Source of the DNA: Candidatus Albibeggiatoa sp. nov. NOAA
GTDB lineage: Bacteria > Pseudomonadota > Gammaproteobacteria > Beggiatoales > Beggiatoaceae
Assembly (NCBI GenBank): GCA_025800385.1
Contig: JAOXRS010000152.1
Location: 1-64,000 of the forward strand
Direction: 5' to 3'
Length of the DNA stretch: 64,000 nt
Shown: piece by piece, positions 35,919 through 45,113 of the stretch
Position numbering within the stretch: the first letter of the stretch is position 1
Layout: each line of letters opens with the position of its first letter
The notes under the pieces: generated by a model
Databases searched by the model: none
Told to the model about the DNA's origin: nothing
What the model saw: the letters and a program-made list of their open reading frames with translations, nothing else
Position numbers and translations under genes: made by a program

Positions 35919-38555
35919 ATGACAATGGATAATGATTCAGGCTTTTTCGAAGATGACGATATTTTCTTTGCTGAGGAAACAGGTGAAGAAAGTTCACCAC
36001 ATATTTCTGGGCAAACTTGGAAAATGTTAGTCATTGATGATGAGGAAGAAGTCCATTCTATTACCCAGTTCTCACTTGATGATTACCTATATCAAGCCCA
36101 GCCACTACAAATTATTAATGCCTACTCTGCATCTGAAGCTAAAGACATATTGCAACAACATGATGATATTGCGTTGATATTGTTAGATGTTGTAATGGAA
36201 ACCGATCATGCAGGCTTAGAGCTGGTTCACTATATTCGCGAAGAGCTGCAAAATCACTTAGTCCGAATCGTATTGCGCACAGGACAACCGGGGCAAGCTC
36301 CTGAAAAAGAAGTTATTATAAAATATGATATTAATGACTATAAGCATAAAACCGAGCTTACGGACGATAAGTTATTTACCTTAGTCACCGCCAGCTTACG
36401 TAATTATATTGATTTAACCACCATCGAATCTTACCGCTTAAATTTAGAACACAAAGTCGAAGAACGTACCCAAGAGTTAGCTGATAAAAACCAAGAATTA
36501 TTAGAACTCAACCAAGCTTTACGTTATCTTAACCAAGAAAAAAATGAATTTCTGCACATTGCCGCCCATGATTTAAAAAATCCTCTATTTGCAATTCAAA
36601 GTTTAGCCAATCTTATCGCCACAGATAGTGCACAGTTAAAAACTGAGCGTATCATTGATTTTGGACGAACCATTGAAAATAGTGCGCATGAAATGTTTAA
36701 TTTGATTAAGCGTTTAATGGATGTAAATGCAATTGAAGCGGGGAAGATGCAATTTAACTTAGAAGTATTTAACCTAGTCGACAATTTAAAAAGTGCAATC
36801 AATGGTTACCAAGAAAGAGCCAAACTAAAAAATATTATTTTAAAAATAGACTTGCCGCAAAAAATTGAACAATATCATATTTTTTTAGATAAGCACGCAT
36901 TTAGTGAAATTATAGGCAATATTGTTTCTAATGCGATTAAATATTCTCCTGCTGGCAAACAAGTTGACTTAATTGTTAACCAAAAAGATCAGCAAGTTTG
37001 TATCGAAGTTAAAGATCAAGGGCCGGGGTTAAGTACCGAAGATCAAAAACATTTATTCGAGAAGTTCGGTCGTTTGACACCGCGCCCTACTGCCAATGAA
37101 AGCTCTAGTGGTTTAGGTTTGTTCATTGTCAAAAATTTAGTCTGTGCAATGAAAGGCGAAGTGTGGTGTGAAAGCGAATTGGATGTTGGTACAAGCTTTT
37201 TTATCAGTTTTCCGCTTGCTAACGATATGTCTGCCGATACATCCCAAGCATTATATATCACCTCACCAATGAGTCGCGCCGAAGTGCTACAACGCTCATT
37301 CCAATCCGTGCGTGAGACAGAAAGCCGTTTAGTGCAATTTTTAGATGCCATGCCTGTAGGTGTCGCGGTTGTCGACCATGAGGGAAAACTATATTACGTC
37401 AATCAAAAAGCCCAAGACTTATTAGGCAAGGGCATTGTCCCTAACACCACCTATAAAAATTTTTCTGAAATCTATCAGCTTTACCATGCAGGTTCTGAGA
37501 AGCTTTATGATCCTGCACATTACCCTATCACGCCTGCGTTATTAGAAGGTATTAGTTCTAGCGTCGATGATGTGGAAATTCATCATGATAACGAAACAAT
37601 TCCGTTGGAAGTATGGGCAACACCGATTTATGATGAAAAACAAAGCATTTCCTATGCAATTGCTGTATTTCAAGATATTGGTAAACGTAAAAAGTCAGAA
37701 GTGGAACGCGAAAAGTTTACCTCTGAATTGGTGCAACTGAAAAAAGCCTATGAACGTTTTGTGCCACGGGAATTCCTTAATTTACTTGATAAGCAACATA
37801 TGATTGATGTGCAATTAGGCGATCAAGTTGCAAAAGAAATGACCGTCATGTTTTCTGATATTCGAGGATTTACATCGCTATCGGAAGATATGGAACCTCA
37901 AGAAATTTTTGATTTTATTAATAATTACTTGGGTCAAATGGAGCCAATCATTTTAAAACATAATGGCTTTATCGATAAATATATCGGCGATGCAATCATG
38001 GCTTTATTTCCAACCACGGTTGATGATGCGGTGCGCGGTTCAATTTCCATGCTGCAAACATTGAATCAATACAATAACTTGTTACAGCGTGCAGGTTATC
38101 CCGCGATTAAAATTGGTATTGGTTTAAATACAGGCCCTTTGATTTTAGGCACAGTTGGTGGGCAGAATCGTATGGATGGCACAGTGATTTCTGATGCGGT
38201 GAATATTTCGGCTCGAATTGAAAATTTAACTAAAAAATATGGTTCTCCATTGCTGATTACAGCGCAGTCTTACATCAAATTAAAAAATATCATGGAATAT
38301 CATATTCGTGTGATTGACAGCGTACAAGTCAAAGGTAAGTCCAATAAAGTGGTTGTTTATGAAATATTTGATGCTGATCCGCCGGCGATGATTGAGTTGA
38401 AATTACAAACTTTACGCGATTTCGAACAAGGCTTTATGTGCTATCACAATAACAATATTGCAAAAGCACGTTCATATTTTGAAAAAGTCAATGCAATCAA
38501 TCCAGCTGACCAAGCCACTTTGGTTTATTTAGATCGTTGTTTGGAAAAATCTTAA
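35919..38555 (+). CDS. REC-histidine kinase-PAS-adenylate cyclase fusion
   Basis: An 878-residue cytoplasmic signalling protein with no membrane segment. Order: receiver (about 35-165, DD at 40-41, acceptor D90 in LILLDVVME), coiled linker (170-208), HisKA with H217 in HIAAHDLKNP, HATPase (N334 in GNIVSNAIKY, DQGPGLS near 366, SSGLGLF near 397), PAS (about 470-590), then a class III cyclase (about 640-770). Both catalytic Asp are present (D647 in FSDIRGF, D691 in KYIGDAIM), as are K687 and T755, the purine-selecting pair of type IIIb adenylate cyclases, and N762/R766. The domains after the kinase are closely related to the protein at 60679-62286. Kinase and cyclase in one chain is unusual; phosphorelay control of cAMP synthesis is inferred. 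Confidence 0.85.
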   Translation: MTMDNDSGFFEDDDIFFAEETGEESSPHISGQTWKMLVIDDEEEVHSITQFSLDDYLYQAQPLQIINAYSASEAKDILQQHDDIALILLDVVMETDHAGLELVHYIREELQNHLVRIVLRTGQPGQAPEKEVIIKYDINDYKHKTELTDDKLFTLVTASLRNYIDLTTIESYRLNLEHKVEERTQELADKNQELLELNQALRYLNQEKNEFLHIAAHDLKNPLFAIQSLANLIATDSAQLKTERIIDFGRTIENSAHEMFNLIKRLMDVNAIEAGKMQFNLEVFNLVDNLKSAINGYQERAKLKNIILKIDLPQKIEQYHIFLDKHAFSEIIGNIVSNAIKYSPAGKQVDLIVNQKDQQVCIEVKDQGPGLSTEDQKHLFEKFGRLTPRPTANESSSGLGLFIVKNLVCAMKGEVWCESELDVGTSFFISFPLANDMSADTSQALYITSPMSRAEVLQRSFQSVRETESRLVQFLDAMPVGVAVVDHEGKLYYVNQKAQDLLGKGIVPNTTYKNFSEIYQLYHAGSEKLYDPAHYPITPALLEGISSSVDDVEIHHDNETIPLEVWATPIYDEKQSISYAIAVFQDIGKRKKSEVEREKFTSELVQLKKAYERFVPREFLNLLDKQHMIDVQLGDQVAKEMTVMFSDIRGFTSLSEDMEPQEIFDFINNYLGQMEPIILKHNGFIDKYIGDAIMALFPTTVDDAVRGSISMLQTLNQYNNLLQRAGYPAIKIGIGLNTGPLILGTVGGQNRMDGTVISDAVNISARIENLTKKYGSPLLITAQSYIKLKNIMEYHIRVIDSVQVKGKSNKVVVYEIFDADPPAMIELKLQTLRDFEQGFMCYHNNNIAKARSYFEKVNAINPADQATLVYLDRCLEKS

Positions 38556-38558
38556 CCG

Positions 38559-39245
38559 TCAAAGTGTTGCAGCTAAGTTTTTATAGTAATAATTCATCAC
38601 CTTTTTTACATAATTTTGGGTTTCTTTATACGGCGGAATTTTATTGTTGTAACGTTTGACCGCATTTTCTCCCGCGTTGTAAGCCGCTAAAGCCAGCTCC
38701 ATATCTTGATCGAACATCTTAAGCAAGTCACTTAAATAGTGCGTACCGCCATCAATATTTTCACTGGGATCAGTCCGATCTTTTACACCATAACGTTTAG
38801 CTGTGCCTTTCATCAATTGCATCAAGCCCGTCGCGCCTTTGGGAGAAACAACAGCAGGTCGGTAATTCGATTCAGCTTTAATCACTGCGTGAATCAATGC
38901 AGGGTGTAAACCATAGCGAACTGCAGCATTTAAAATAATCGCATCGTAATCGGTTTTTTTCAGTTTTTTGCTGCTGGGCAAATGCGGGATCGGTGGCAAA
39001 ATAGGTGACGGCGTATAGGTTTCAATTTTGTAACTGCGTGAATACAGAAACAATACATCGTCTTTTTTTTCGGGTGGTTTTTTGTTCGATAAGTGCAGCA
39101 CTCCATTTTCATCTATATATTTATAAATGACAGTGGTTTCAGCGGCTGCAACAACGCCAAATGGAAAACACAAAGCAAGGCTAAGAAAGGTGGTGCGAGT
39201 GCTTTGCTTCAACAAGTTTAGTAGAAACACGGCTAAATCATCCAA
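38559..39245 (-). CDS. lytic transglycosylase with DUF4124-like N-terminus
   Basis: A 228-residue exported murein-cleaving enzyme. After a signal peptide (TTFLSLALCFPFGVVAAA) there is a small domain VIYKYIDENGVLHLSNK of the DUF4124 type, a Pro-rich linker, and an SLT domain with the catalytic Glu in AVIKAESNYRP, GLMQLMKGTAKRYGV, ALAAYNAGENAVKRY and the closing ETQNYVKKVMNYY. No in-frame ATG precedes the signal peptide: start is TTG at 39245, GTG at residue 6 or a later TTG, so the true start is uncertain. It converges on the kinase-cyclase gene with only three bases between stop codons. Confidence 0.87.
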   Translation of the reverse strand: MDDLAVFLLNLLKQSTRTTFLSLALCFPFGVVAAAETTVIYKYIDENGVLHLSNKKPPEKKDDVLFLYSRSYKIETYTPSPILPPIPHLPSSKKLKKTDYDAIILNAAVRYGLHPALIHAVIKAESNYRPAVVSPKGATGLMQLMKGTAKRYGVKDRTDPSENIDGGTHYLSDLLKMFDQDMELALAAYNAGENAVKRYNNKIPPYKETQNYVKKVMNYYYKNLAATL

Positions 39246-39348
39246 ATAAATCAGTTATATTGCTGATAGTTTATTTGTTTTAGTCGGTTTTTTACAAGTT
39301 GAATGCTGTGTTTAATCTATATTTTTTGCTGCTGTTATCTGGGTAAAT

Positions 39349-39612
39349 TTAGTGACTGCTGCACACAGGTATATCAATACTGGCCTGCAAAGGCTCGCCT
39401 TCAACCCAACGATAAATATCCAAATCGTGCTCTGTATGACAGCAACCTTTAGAACATGCTTCAATATGTGTATGCTGTACTTTACCTTTGCGCACCCAAT
39501 GGGTTAACATGCCTTGCACCATTTCTGGCTCAGTACGAAAGTGGTGGGCTAAATCAGTTAGTGTGGCTTGCTTGCGTTCAATAAGGTAAGCTTTAATTTG
39601 GCGTAAATCCAT
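39349..39612 (-). CDS. FeoC-like winged-helix protein
   Basis: An 87-residue small protein of the FeoC family. The N-terminal winged helix is readable (LRQIKAYLIERKQATLTDLA then HHFRTEPEMVQGML), followed by the wing with a cysteine cluster ACSKGCCH (residues 53-60) and a late Cys. In other bacteria FeoC is linked with the ferrous-iron transporter FeoB, either as an iron-sulfur sensor or as a stabiliser. No feoA or feoB is next to it. AGGAAA precedes ATG at 39612, and a Fur box lies 21-35 bases upstream. Confidence 0.8.
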   Translation of the reverse strand: MDLRQIKAYLIERKQATLTDLAHHFRTEPEMVQGMLTHWVRKGKVQHTHIEACSKGCCHTEHDLDIYRWVEGEPLQASIDIPVCSSH

Positions 39613-39632
39613 GGCGTTTTCCTACAAAGTTA

Positions 39633-39647
39633 TGAGAATAATTCTCA
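39633..39647. promoter_or_regulatory. Fur box upstream of the FeoC-like gene
   Basis: TGAGAAT-A-ATTCTCA is a perfect 7-1-7 inverted repeat that fits the Fur consensus TGATAATNATTATCA with one symmetric change per arm. A second, weaker copy (TGATGAT-A-GTCATTC, about 39653-39667) adjoins it, as in tandem Fur sites. Iron repression of the FeoC-like gene is inferred; the batD gene is divergent and starts about 120 bases away. Confidence 0.65.
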
Positions 39648-39765
39648 AAAGATGATGATAGTCATTCCTATTTAAACTGTCAAATATTGAAATCGTCAAC
39701 ACCATTCATATCTACAGATTCATATTTCACTGTCTCAATCCAGTCAACGTATTGAAGGATACAGA

Positions 39766-41502
39766 ATGCGATTTTTAGTTTTTATCATCACACTGTTGTG
39801 TTTGCCAACTGTCTTTGCAGCGGCGCAGTTGGATGCTCGATTAAGTCAATATCAAGTTGGTATCGGAGAAACGCTTGAGCTGTATGTGACTTTGTCGCAA
39901 CCTGATTCTAATGTAGTGTCAGAACCCGACGTAAGTGTATTACAAGACGTACTTAATATTTACAGTCGCAACACCAGTCAATCCACACAAATCATCAATG
40001 GCCGTCGCAGCCAAGAAGTCACATGGACATACCAAGTTGAACCGCTGAAACAAGGTGAATTAGATATTCCGTCCATTCGTTTAAATACGGCATCTGGAGT
40101 ATTGAGCACTCAGCCATTGAAGTTGCAAGTATCTCGAGCAGGCGCACCTCGTCAAGATGGCACAGAACTACAAGTTGAGGTCTCCAACCAACAACCGTAT
40201 TTATACGAACCTGTGCATATTAAATTGCGTTTGACTCATTTAGGCGATTTACGTAATCCAGAGCCAATGATGCCGAATACTGGCGTTGTGGTGGAACAAA
40301 TTTCCCATATGTCGGCTAAAAAAGACGTAGTAAATGGGCGCGCAGTGATTGTGCATGAGATCGAATATTTATTAACGCCAATGCAAAGCGGTGCTATCGA
40401 TTTGGGGATGATTAGAATGCGAGCCTCTAAGCAAGATCGCAATAGCCGCAACGGACAGTTTGGTGGCTTATTTAGCTTCAATGCTTATAAGCAAATCACA
40501 GTCGTTGCAGAACCGATTAGTTTAGATGTGCAAATGCCTAGCCCAAGTCAAATCCAAAGCTGGTTACCTCTGTTAAATTTGAAACTGGATGCCACATGGG
40601 AAAGTGATGTTGAACAAACTGTTACTGTGGGTGTGCCGTTGATTCGTACGATTAAAGTTATTGCAGCTGGGATGGGTGGGCAACCTTTCCCTGATTTAGA
40701 GCAGCTGATAACAAATAATAGTGATTTCCGTATCCGTTATTCTAAGCCTGAAGTGGAACGCAAATTATTGGCTAATACAACTATTCCCGCGACTTATATT
40801 ACTCAAACTTTAAGTATTATCCCGCTGCAAGTCGGTGAGGTCACAATTCCAACATTTAAGATGCCCTGGTGGGATGTGAACGAGAAGCAAATGGCATGGG
40901 CGGAAATTCCAGCACAAACATTGACCGTGCAAGCTAATCCGAATGCGATTCCAACCCCACAAGCGATCACTGCACCAATGGCAATCCAGCAAGTACCTTC
41001 CGCTAGTCAAACCATTATTCAAGTACAGCAAGTTCACCGACTCAGTCAAATCCAATTCAGCTTATTAGGGCTATCTGTTATTGCTTTGATCATTGCGCTT
41101 TTCCAATCTTGGTGGAAACAACGCACACCGCAAACGAACGCTCAAACAGAAGCAAACGACCATAAAACCTTGTCGAAAAAACAGTTTAAGCAACGACTAT
41201 CCAATACCTTAACCCCGCTACACGTTCAGCAGCTATTGCAACAATTTGCTCATGAACAATGGCAATTACCAAAAAATTCAGCATTAGGTCAAATTGGCAA
41301 AACCATGCAACAACAATTAACAGGTGGAGACGAATTAGCTGACTTGCTCAAAGTATTGGAAAAAACCCTGTACGCGGAACAAGCTGACTTTGATTTAGCA
41401 CAATGGAAACAATCGTGGCTAAAAACATGGCAACAGGCGCGTCCTATTTCTAAAGTTGCACAATCAGCACCACCAAGCATAGGTTCACTCAACCCAGTCT
41501 AA
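39766..41502 (+). CDS. BatD-family protein (oxygen tolerance)
   Basis: A 578-residue exported membrane-anchored protein. A signal peptide ends about FAAA, followed by the family start QLDARLSQYQVGIGETLELY, repeated beta domains with the recurrent VTWTYQVEPLKQGELDIPSI and EIEYLLTPMQSGAIDLG strands, a single membrane helix near residues 425-445 (LLGLSVIALIIALFQSWW), and a helical cytoplasmic tail. This is the BatD/PF13584 layout. BatD is normally the last gene of a moxR-DUF58-batABC-batD cluster; none of these is adjacent. Its role in cell-surface or aerotolerance biology remains poorly known. Confidence 0.83.
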   Translation: MRFLVFIITLLCLPTVFAAAQLDARLSQYQVGIGETLELYVTLSQPDSNVVSEPDVSVLQDVLNIYSRNTSQSTQIINGRRSQEVTWTYQVEPLKQGELDIPSIRLNTASGVLSTQPLKLQVSRAGAPRQDGTELQVEVSNQQPYLYEPVHIKLRLTHLGDLRNPEPMMPNTGVVVEQISHMSAKKDVVNGRAVIVHEIEYLLTPMQSGAIDLGMIRMRASKQDRNSRNGQFGGLFSFNAYKQITVVAEPISLDVQMPSPSQIQSWLPLLNLKLDATWESDVEQTVTVGVPLIRTIKVIAAGMGGQPFPDLEQLITNNSDFRIRYSKPEVERKLLANTTIPATYITQTLSIIPLQVGEVTIPTFKMPWWDVNEKQMAWAEIPAQTLTVQANPNAIPTPQAITAPMAIQQVPSASQTIIQVQQVHRLSQIQFSLLGLSVIALIIALFQSWWKQRTPQTNAQTEANDHKTLSKKQFKQRLSNTLTPLHVQQLLQQFAHEQWQLPKNSALGQIGKTMQQQLTGGDELADLLKVLEKTLYAEQADFDLAQWKQSWLKTWQQARPISKVAQSAPPSIGSLNPV

Positions 41503-41864
41503 TGAGGTGATTATTAGGGCTGCAATTTCCACAAAAAGCGCGGCTCTGATAATTTAAACTTATCAGCTTTACAGATTTTAACCAGTCATTTGAGTCTGTA
41601 TTTACAATAATAAGTACAAATTACTTTGCCATTTATTGAATGTATAAACTTGAATCCATTGGGTTTTGCTTAACAAGCTAAAATCAAATCAACTTAATTT
41701 CTTGAAAAATCAAAATCTTAAAAAGTTCTACCTTTGCCCCTATCAATTTTATTAATAATAAGAATAATTGATAATTGTCGGTTGTTGGCTGATAATTATA
41801 TTTTGAAAGGGCACATAATTTGCGATATAAAAACGGCCTGATTTCATCATCAGAGGGGATGACC
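41503..41864. other. intergenic region with a possible terminator
   Basis: 362 bases. After batD there is a short hairpin at 41546-41566 (CTGATAA, TTATCAG with a 7-base loop). The rest is AT-rich; the promoter for slt must lie here but no clear hexamers were found. Confidence 0.4.
41546..41566 (+). terminator. weak hairpin after batD
   Basis: CTGATAA (41546-41552) pairs with TTATCAG (41560-41566). A short CTTT and, a few bases later, ATTTTA follow. The stem is only seven pairs, so termination is uncertain. Confidence 0.3.
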
Positions 41865-43829
41865 ATGCAGTTTATTATTTTGATATTATTAGGTTTATTG
41901 AGTCACAATTTGTATGCAGCTTCCGTGCAACAGCAGCGTACATTGTTTCTACAAGCACATGAGGCATACCAAAAAAAAGATAATGACAGATTTCTAACAC
42001 TTTCCCGACAACTCAAAAACTACCCGCTGCACTCCTATCTTAGCTATTTGGATTTGAAACGACGGTTTAAAACCGCATCAGAATCCGAAATGCTGTACTT
42101 TCTTAGGCGTTACGGAGACTCCGCCTTAGGTAGCAAATTACGCAAAGATTGGCTGCACCACCTCGCTAAGCGCAAACGTTGGTCAATTTACTTGAAAGCT
42201 TATACACCACAAAAATCCACCGCTTTACAATGCCATCAACTCAATGCTTTATTGCAAACCAATCGCTTAAAAAATACCGATATAAAACAAATCAAAACCC
42301 TATGGTTAGTCGATAAATCACAACCCGCAGCATGTGACCCGCTTTTTGGTTACTTGTATTCAAATAATTTAGTTAATGATGGTTTATTGTGGCAGCGGAT
42401 TTATTTAGTCATGCAAAGCAATCAGGTGAAATTAGCCCAAGCTTTGGGTAAACGCTTATCAGCAGGACAACAAGGCTGGATCAATTTATGGGCACAAGTG
42501 CATTATAAGCCATTAGCAAAATTGCAGAATTTCAAATATGCCGATAGCAAAATGAGCCGTGACATTATCGTGCATGGTTTGAAACGCATAGCAATTCAAG
42601 ACTTTAAACAAGCAGTGTCCTTATGGGAAAAATTCCAACGTCGTTATGCATTCTCTGAACATCAAATTGGTAAGATGCAGCGAGAACTTGCGTTTGCAGG
42701 TTTGAAAAAAGACTATGATCGGGCATTTCGTTGGTTGGCCGCCGTTGATGAAAATTATGTGTCTGAATCATTACATGAAAAACGTTTAAATCTCGCGTTA
42801 AAACAACAACATTGGCAAGCATTAGCCGATTTTATCGAAACATTGCCAGACTCAATGCAAAATAAACTACAATGGCAATATTGGTATGCCCGTGCTTTAG
42901 AACAGCAAAACCAATCCGCCAAAGCCCGCAAAATTTATCAAAAACTATCTAAAGAGCGGGATTATTACGGCTTTTTAGCAGCGGATCGCATTGGGGCAAA
43001 TTATCATGTGTATCATAAGCCGACATCATTTACCCGTGGCGAGTGGAAAAAGATTCAGCAAAATCCTAATATTAGACGCGCTTATGAATTTAAAAAAGTT
43101 GGGATGAAAACCAATTCACGCCGTGCTTGGAATTATGCCGTTTCGCATTTAGATAATAAAGATAAAGCCATTGCATCTGCATTAGCAAGACATTGGAAAT
43201 GGTATGATTTAGGAATTTTTACCGCTGCTAAAGCCAAAGCTTATGATGACTTAAATGTGCGTTTTCCGATGCCTTATTTCCAAAATTTAAAAAATGAAGC
43301 CAAAACCCAAAATGTAGATTTGGCATGGGTGTATGGCATTGTACGCCAAGAAAGTGCGTTTGCAAAAGATGCACGTTCTCATGCAGGGGCAATGGGTTTG
43401 ATGCAGTTGATGCCAGCAACGGGACGACTGGTTGCACGTAAAATCGGTTTACCATTGCGTCGTACTAAGGAAATCCTTGAGTTAGATAATAATATTGCTT
43501 TAGGCACGGCTTATTTAAGCCAAATGTTAGACAAGTTTGATGGGAATTATATGTTAGCAACGGCGGCGTATAATGCAGGCCCAGGGCGGGCAGTACGTTG
43601 GGAAAAAGAACGAAAATGTATGCCTGTGGATTTGTGGGTGGAAATGATTCCATTTAACGAGACACGGCGTTATGTCAAGCGGGTGATGTTTTACACAGCT
43701 ATTTTCGAATCACGTTTAGGTCGTAAAACCACACCAATGCGCTTGGCTTTAGATAGCAGTGAATGTCGGGTTAAAACGCAGTTATATGTAGAAGATGCAA
43801 ATCCAACACAAAAAGTATATGTTCGCTAG
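41865..43829 (+). CDS. slt: soluble lytic murein transglycosylase
   Basis: A 654-residue periplasmic murein glycosidase of the Slt70 type that cleaves glycan strands to anhydromuropeptides. Signal peptide at residues 1-19 (ILILLGLLSHNLYAAS). A long alpha-superhelix of repeated helical pairs follows (for example SLWEKFQRRYAFSEHQIG and WQYWYARALEQQNQSAKA). The C-terminal SLT domain carries the catalytic Glu in GIVRQESAFAKDARSH, AGAMGLMQLMPATGR, and ATAAYNAGPGRAVRW. The ATG at 41865 is preferred because AGAGGGG lies six bases upstream; two earlier in-frame ATG codons (41820, 41859) are less well placed. Size agrees with Slt70 (645). Confidence 0.93.
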   Translation: MQFIILILLGLLSHNLYAASVQQQRTLFLQAHEAYQKKDNDRFLTLSRQLKNYPLHSYLSYLDLKRRFKTASESEMLYFLRRYGDSALGSKLRKDWLHHLAKRKRWSIYLKAYTPQKSTALQCHQLNALLQTNRLKNTDIKQIKTLWLVDKSQPAACDPLFGYLYSNNLVNDGLLWQRIYLVMQSNQVKLAQALGKRLSAGQQGWINLWAQVHYKPLAKLQNFKYADSKMSRDIIVHGLKRIAIQDFKQAVSLWEKFQRRYAFSEHQIGKMQRELAFAGLKKDYDRAFRWLAAVDENYVSESLHEKRLNLALKQQHWQALADFIETLPDSMQNKLQWQYWYARALEQQNQSAKARKIYQKLSKERDYYGFLAADRIGANYHVYHKPTSFTRGEWKKIQQNPNIRRAYEFKKVGMKTNSRRAWNYAVSHLDNKDKAIASALARHWKWYDLGIFTAAKAKAYDDLNVRFPMPYFQNLKNEAKTQNVDLAWVYGIVRQESAFAKDARSHAGAMGLMQLMPATGRLVARKIGLPLRRTKEILELDNNIALGTAYLSQMLDKFDGNYMLATAAYNAGPGRAVRWEKERKCMPVDLWVEMIPFNETRRYVKRVMFYTAIFESRLGRKTTPMRLALDSSECRVKTQLYVEDANPTQKVYVR

Positions 43830-43847
43830 GGTATAAGTCATTTTTAT

Positions 43848-43888
43848 AAAGAATTGGTAGTGCACACCTGCTAAGCTGCCAATTCTTT
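43848..43888. terminator. bidirectional terminator between slt and the ParB-like gene
   Basis: AAAGAATTGGTAG (43848-43860) pairs with CTGCCAATTCTTT (43876-43888), 13 pairs including one G-T, around a 15-base loop. It sits between two converging genes and ends in a TTT/AAA run on both strands. Confidence 0.7.
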
Positions 43889-43907
43889 AAAAATTAAACT
43901 TTGAAAC

Positions 43908-44732
43908 CTATTTATTCCAATGACTGACGATTTTCAATAAACTTTTATCACCCACGCCTTTTACTTCTAATAATTCATCAACTGTTGCAAATGGTACAAA
44001 TTGTTCAACTTCACGTACCGCAATCAAATTACCAATCAATACTTTATTTGCACCCACAGCTTTTAATTTACGTTCCAAGGCATCCGCAGGCAATTCGTTC
44101 ACCGCTTGGATAAAATCTTCAATTGGGTTGATTGCGCTAGTTGTAGTGGCTGGGGCTGTAGCAACGCCGCCTTCTGTTAAAGTGGATACTTTGGCTAGGG
44201 TTTGCTCAACTTGATGGTCAATTTCGCCTAAAACTTCGAATAACGAGTTGAATTGGCTGCCATTTTGTTCAATTGCTTGCATCAATGAGAAAATATGCAC
44301 ACTGAATTCACTCTTCAATCCTTCAAAATCAGCTTTAGATACTTCACCACCTGATTCAGAGAGCTGCATCAATTGTTCTGAAATCGCTTCTAACATGCTC
44401 AGAATGTCTTGATTGATATCATCATCACTGCCATCCAATGCTTGTAATTGTGCTTCAACTGCATCTAATTGCGCTTCAGAGTCAACGACATAAGCAGTGA
44501 TTTGAGTAAAGTTTGCATCCATTTCACTGGCTTTAAGTGCCGCAAAAAATTCTAAATCTTTATCTAAAACAATATATTGCCCATCTTCAATTTGTTCGAC
44601 AATCAACGGTGTTAATAATACGCCTGTATCAAGTAATGTTTGAGCAACTTCTTCTAACCACTCCTCTGAAAAATCTTCTCGTTCTAAATTAGATTGAATT
44701 TGTTGTAAGGGAAGTTGGATTATTTTCTGCAT
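43908..44732 (-). CDS. ParB-like domain plus coiled coil plus helix-hairpin-helix protein
   Basis: A 274-residue protein not matched to a known gene. Residues 1-75 resemble the ParB N-terminal fold: IIQLPLQQIQSNLEREDFSE, the LLDTGVLLTPLIV segment and a YIVLDKDLEFFAALKAS helix, but the GERR CTP-binding motif is replaced. The middle (about 95-190) is acidic and helical, with long Ser/Glu-rich coiled coil. The C-terminus (about 210-274) is a helix-hairpin-helix type segment: VDELLEVKGVGDKSLLKIV. The ParB-like start plus HhH end suggests DNA-binding or DNA-clamp behaviour. No parA or helicase is adjacent. The gene is isolated between converging terminators. Confidence 0.6.
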   Translation of the reverse strand: MQKIIQLPLQQIQSNLEREDFSEEWLEEVAQTLLDTGVLLTPLIVEQIEDGQYIVLDKDLEFFAALKASEMDANFTQITAYVVDSEAQLDAVEAQLQALDGSDDDINQDILSMLEAISEQLMQLSESGGEVSKADFEGLKSEFSVHIFSLMQAIEQNGSQFNSLFEVLGEIDHQVEQTLAKVSTLTEGGVATAPATTTSAINPIEDFIQAVNELPADALERKLKAVGANKVLIGNLIAVREVEQFVPFATVDELLEVKGVGDKSLLKIVSHWNK

Positions 44733-45113
44733 TATTAAGCCCTACGCTGCCGCTCTACCAAAAATACAATTCTATTATAAACCTCTCACAGGGAATTTTC
44801 GATTTAAAAACGTAAATTAAAAACGGTGAAATGAATAGGGTTTTATTATTATGAATTTATCGAGCTTAAAGTCGAATCGTGATTTCAAGAGACGATGCCC
44901 CTTCTGTCTCACTATAGCAATATAGAATTAAATATTTGACTCATTTATCTATATTTTTGAATAACTTGGCTTTCAAGCATATATTCCAAAAGCTCTTAAT
45001 TAAATCCCACTTATCTTTTAGCTAATCTTAAGTGAATCGCTTAATTTTTGTATACAAAGCAAGATAAAGACATTAAGCTTTGCCAGTTAAATTAAGGGAC
45101 TAAAGGGAGTGAC
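44733..45113. other. intergenic region, nothing confident
   Basis: 381 AT-rich bases upstream of a plus-strand membrane protein gene and of the divergent ParB-like gene. A 24-codon reading at 44851-44925 (MNLSSLKSNRDFKRR then CPFC) has no ribosome binding site. No regulator site is recognised. Confidence 0.4.

Noticed and set aside
44851..44925. 24-codon ORF with a CPFC pair in the gap before 45114
   Set aside because: There is no ribosome binding site, and such short readings are expected by chance in an AT-rich gap.
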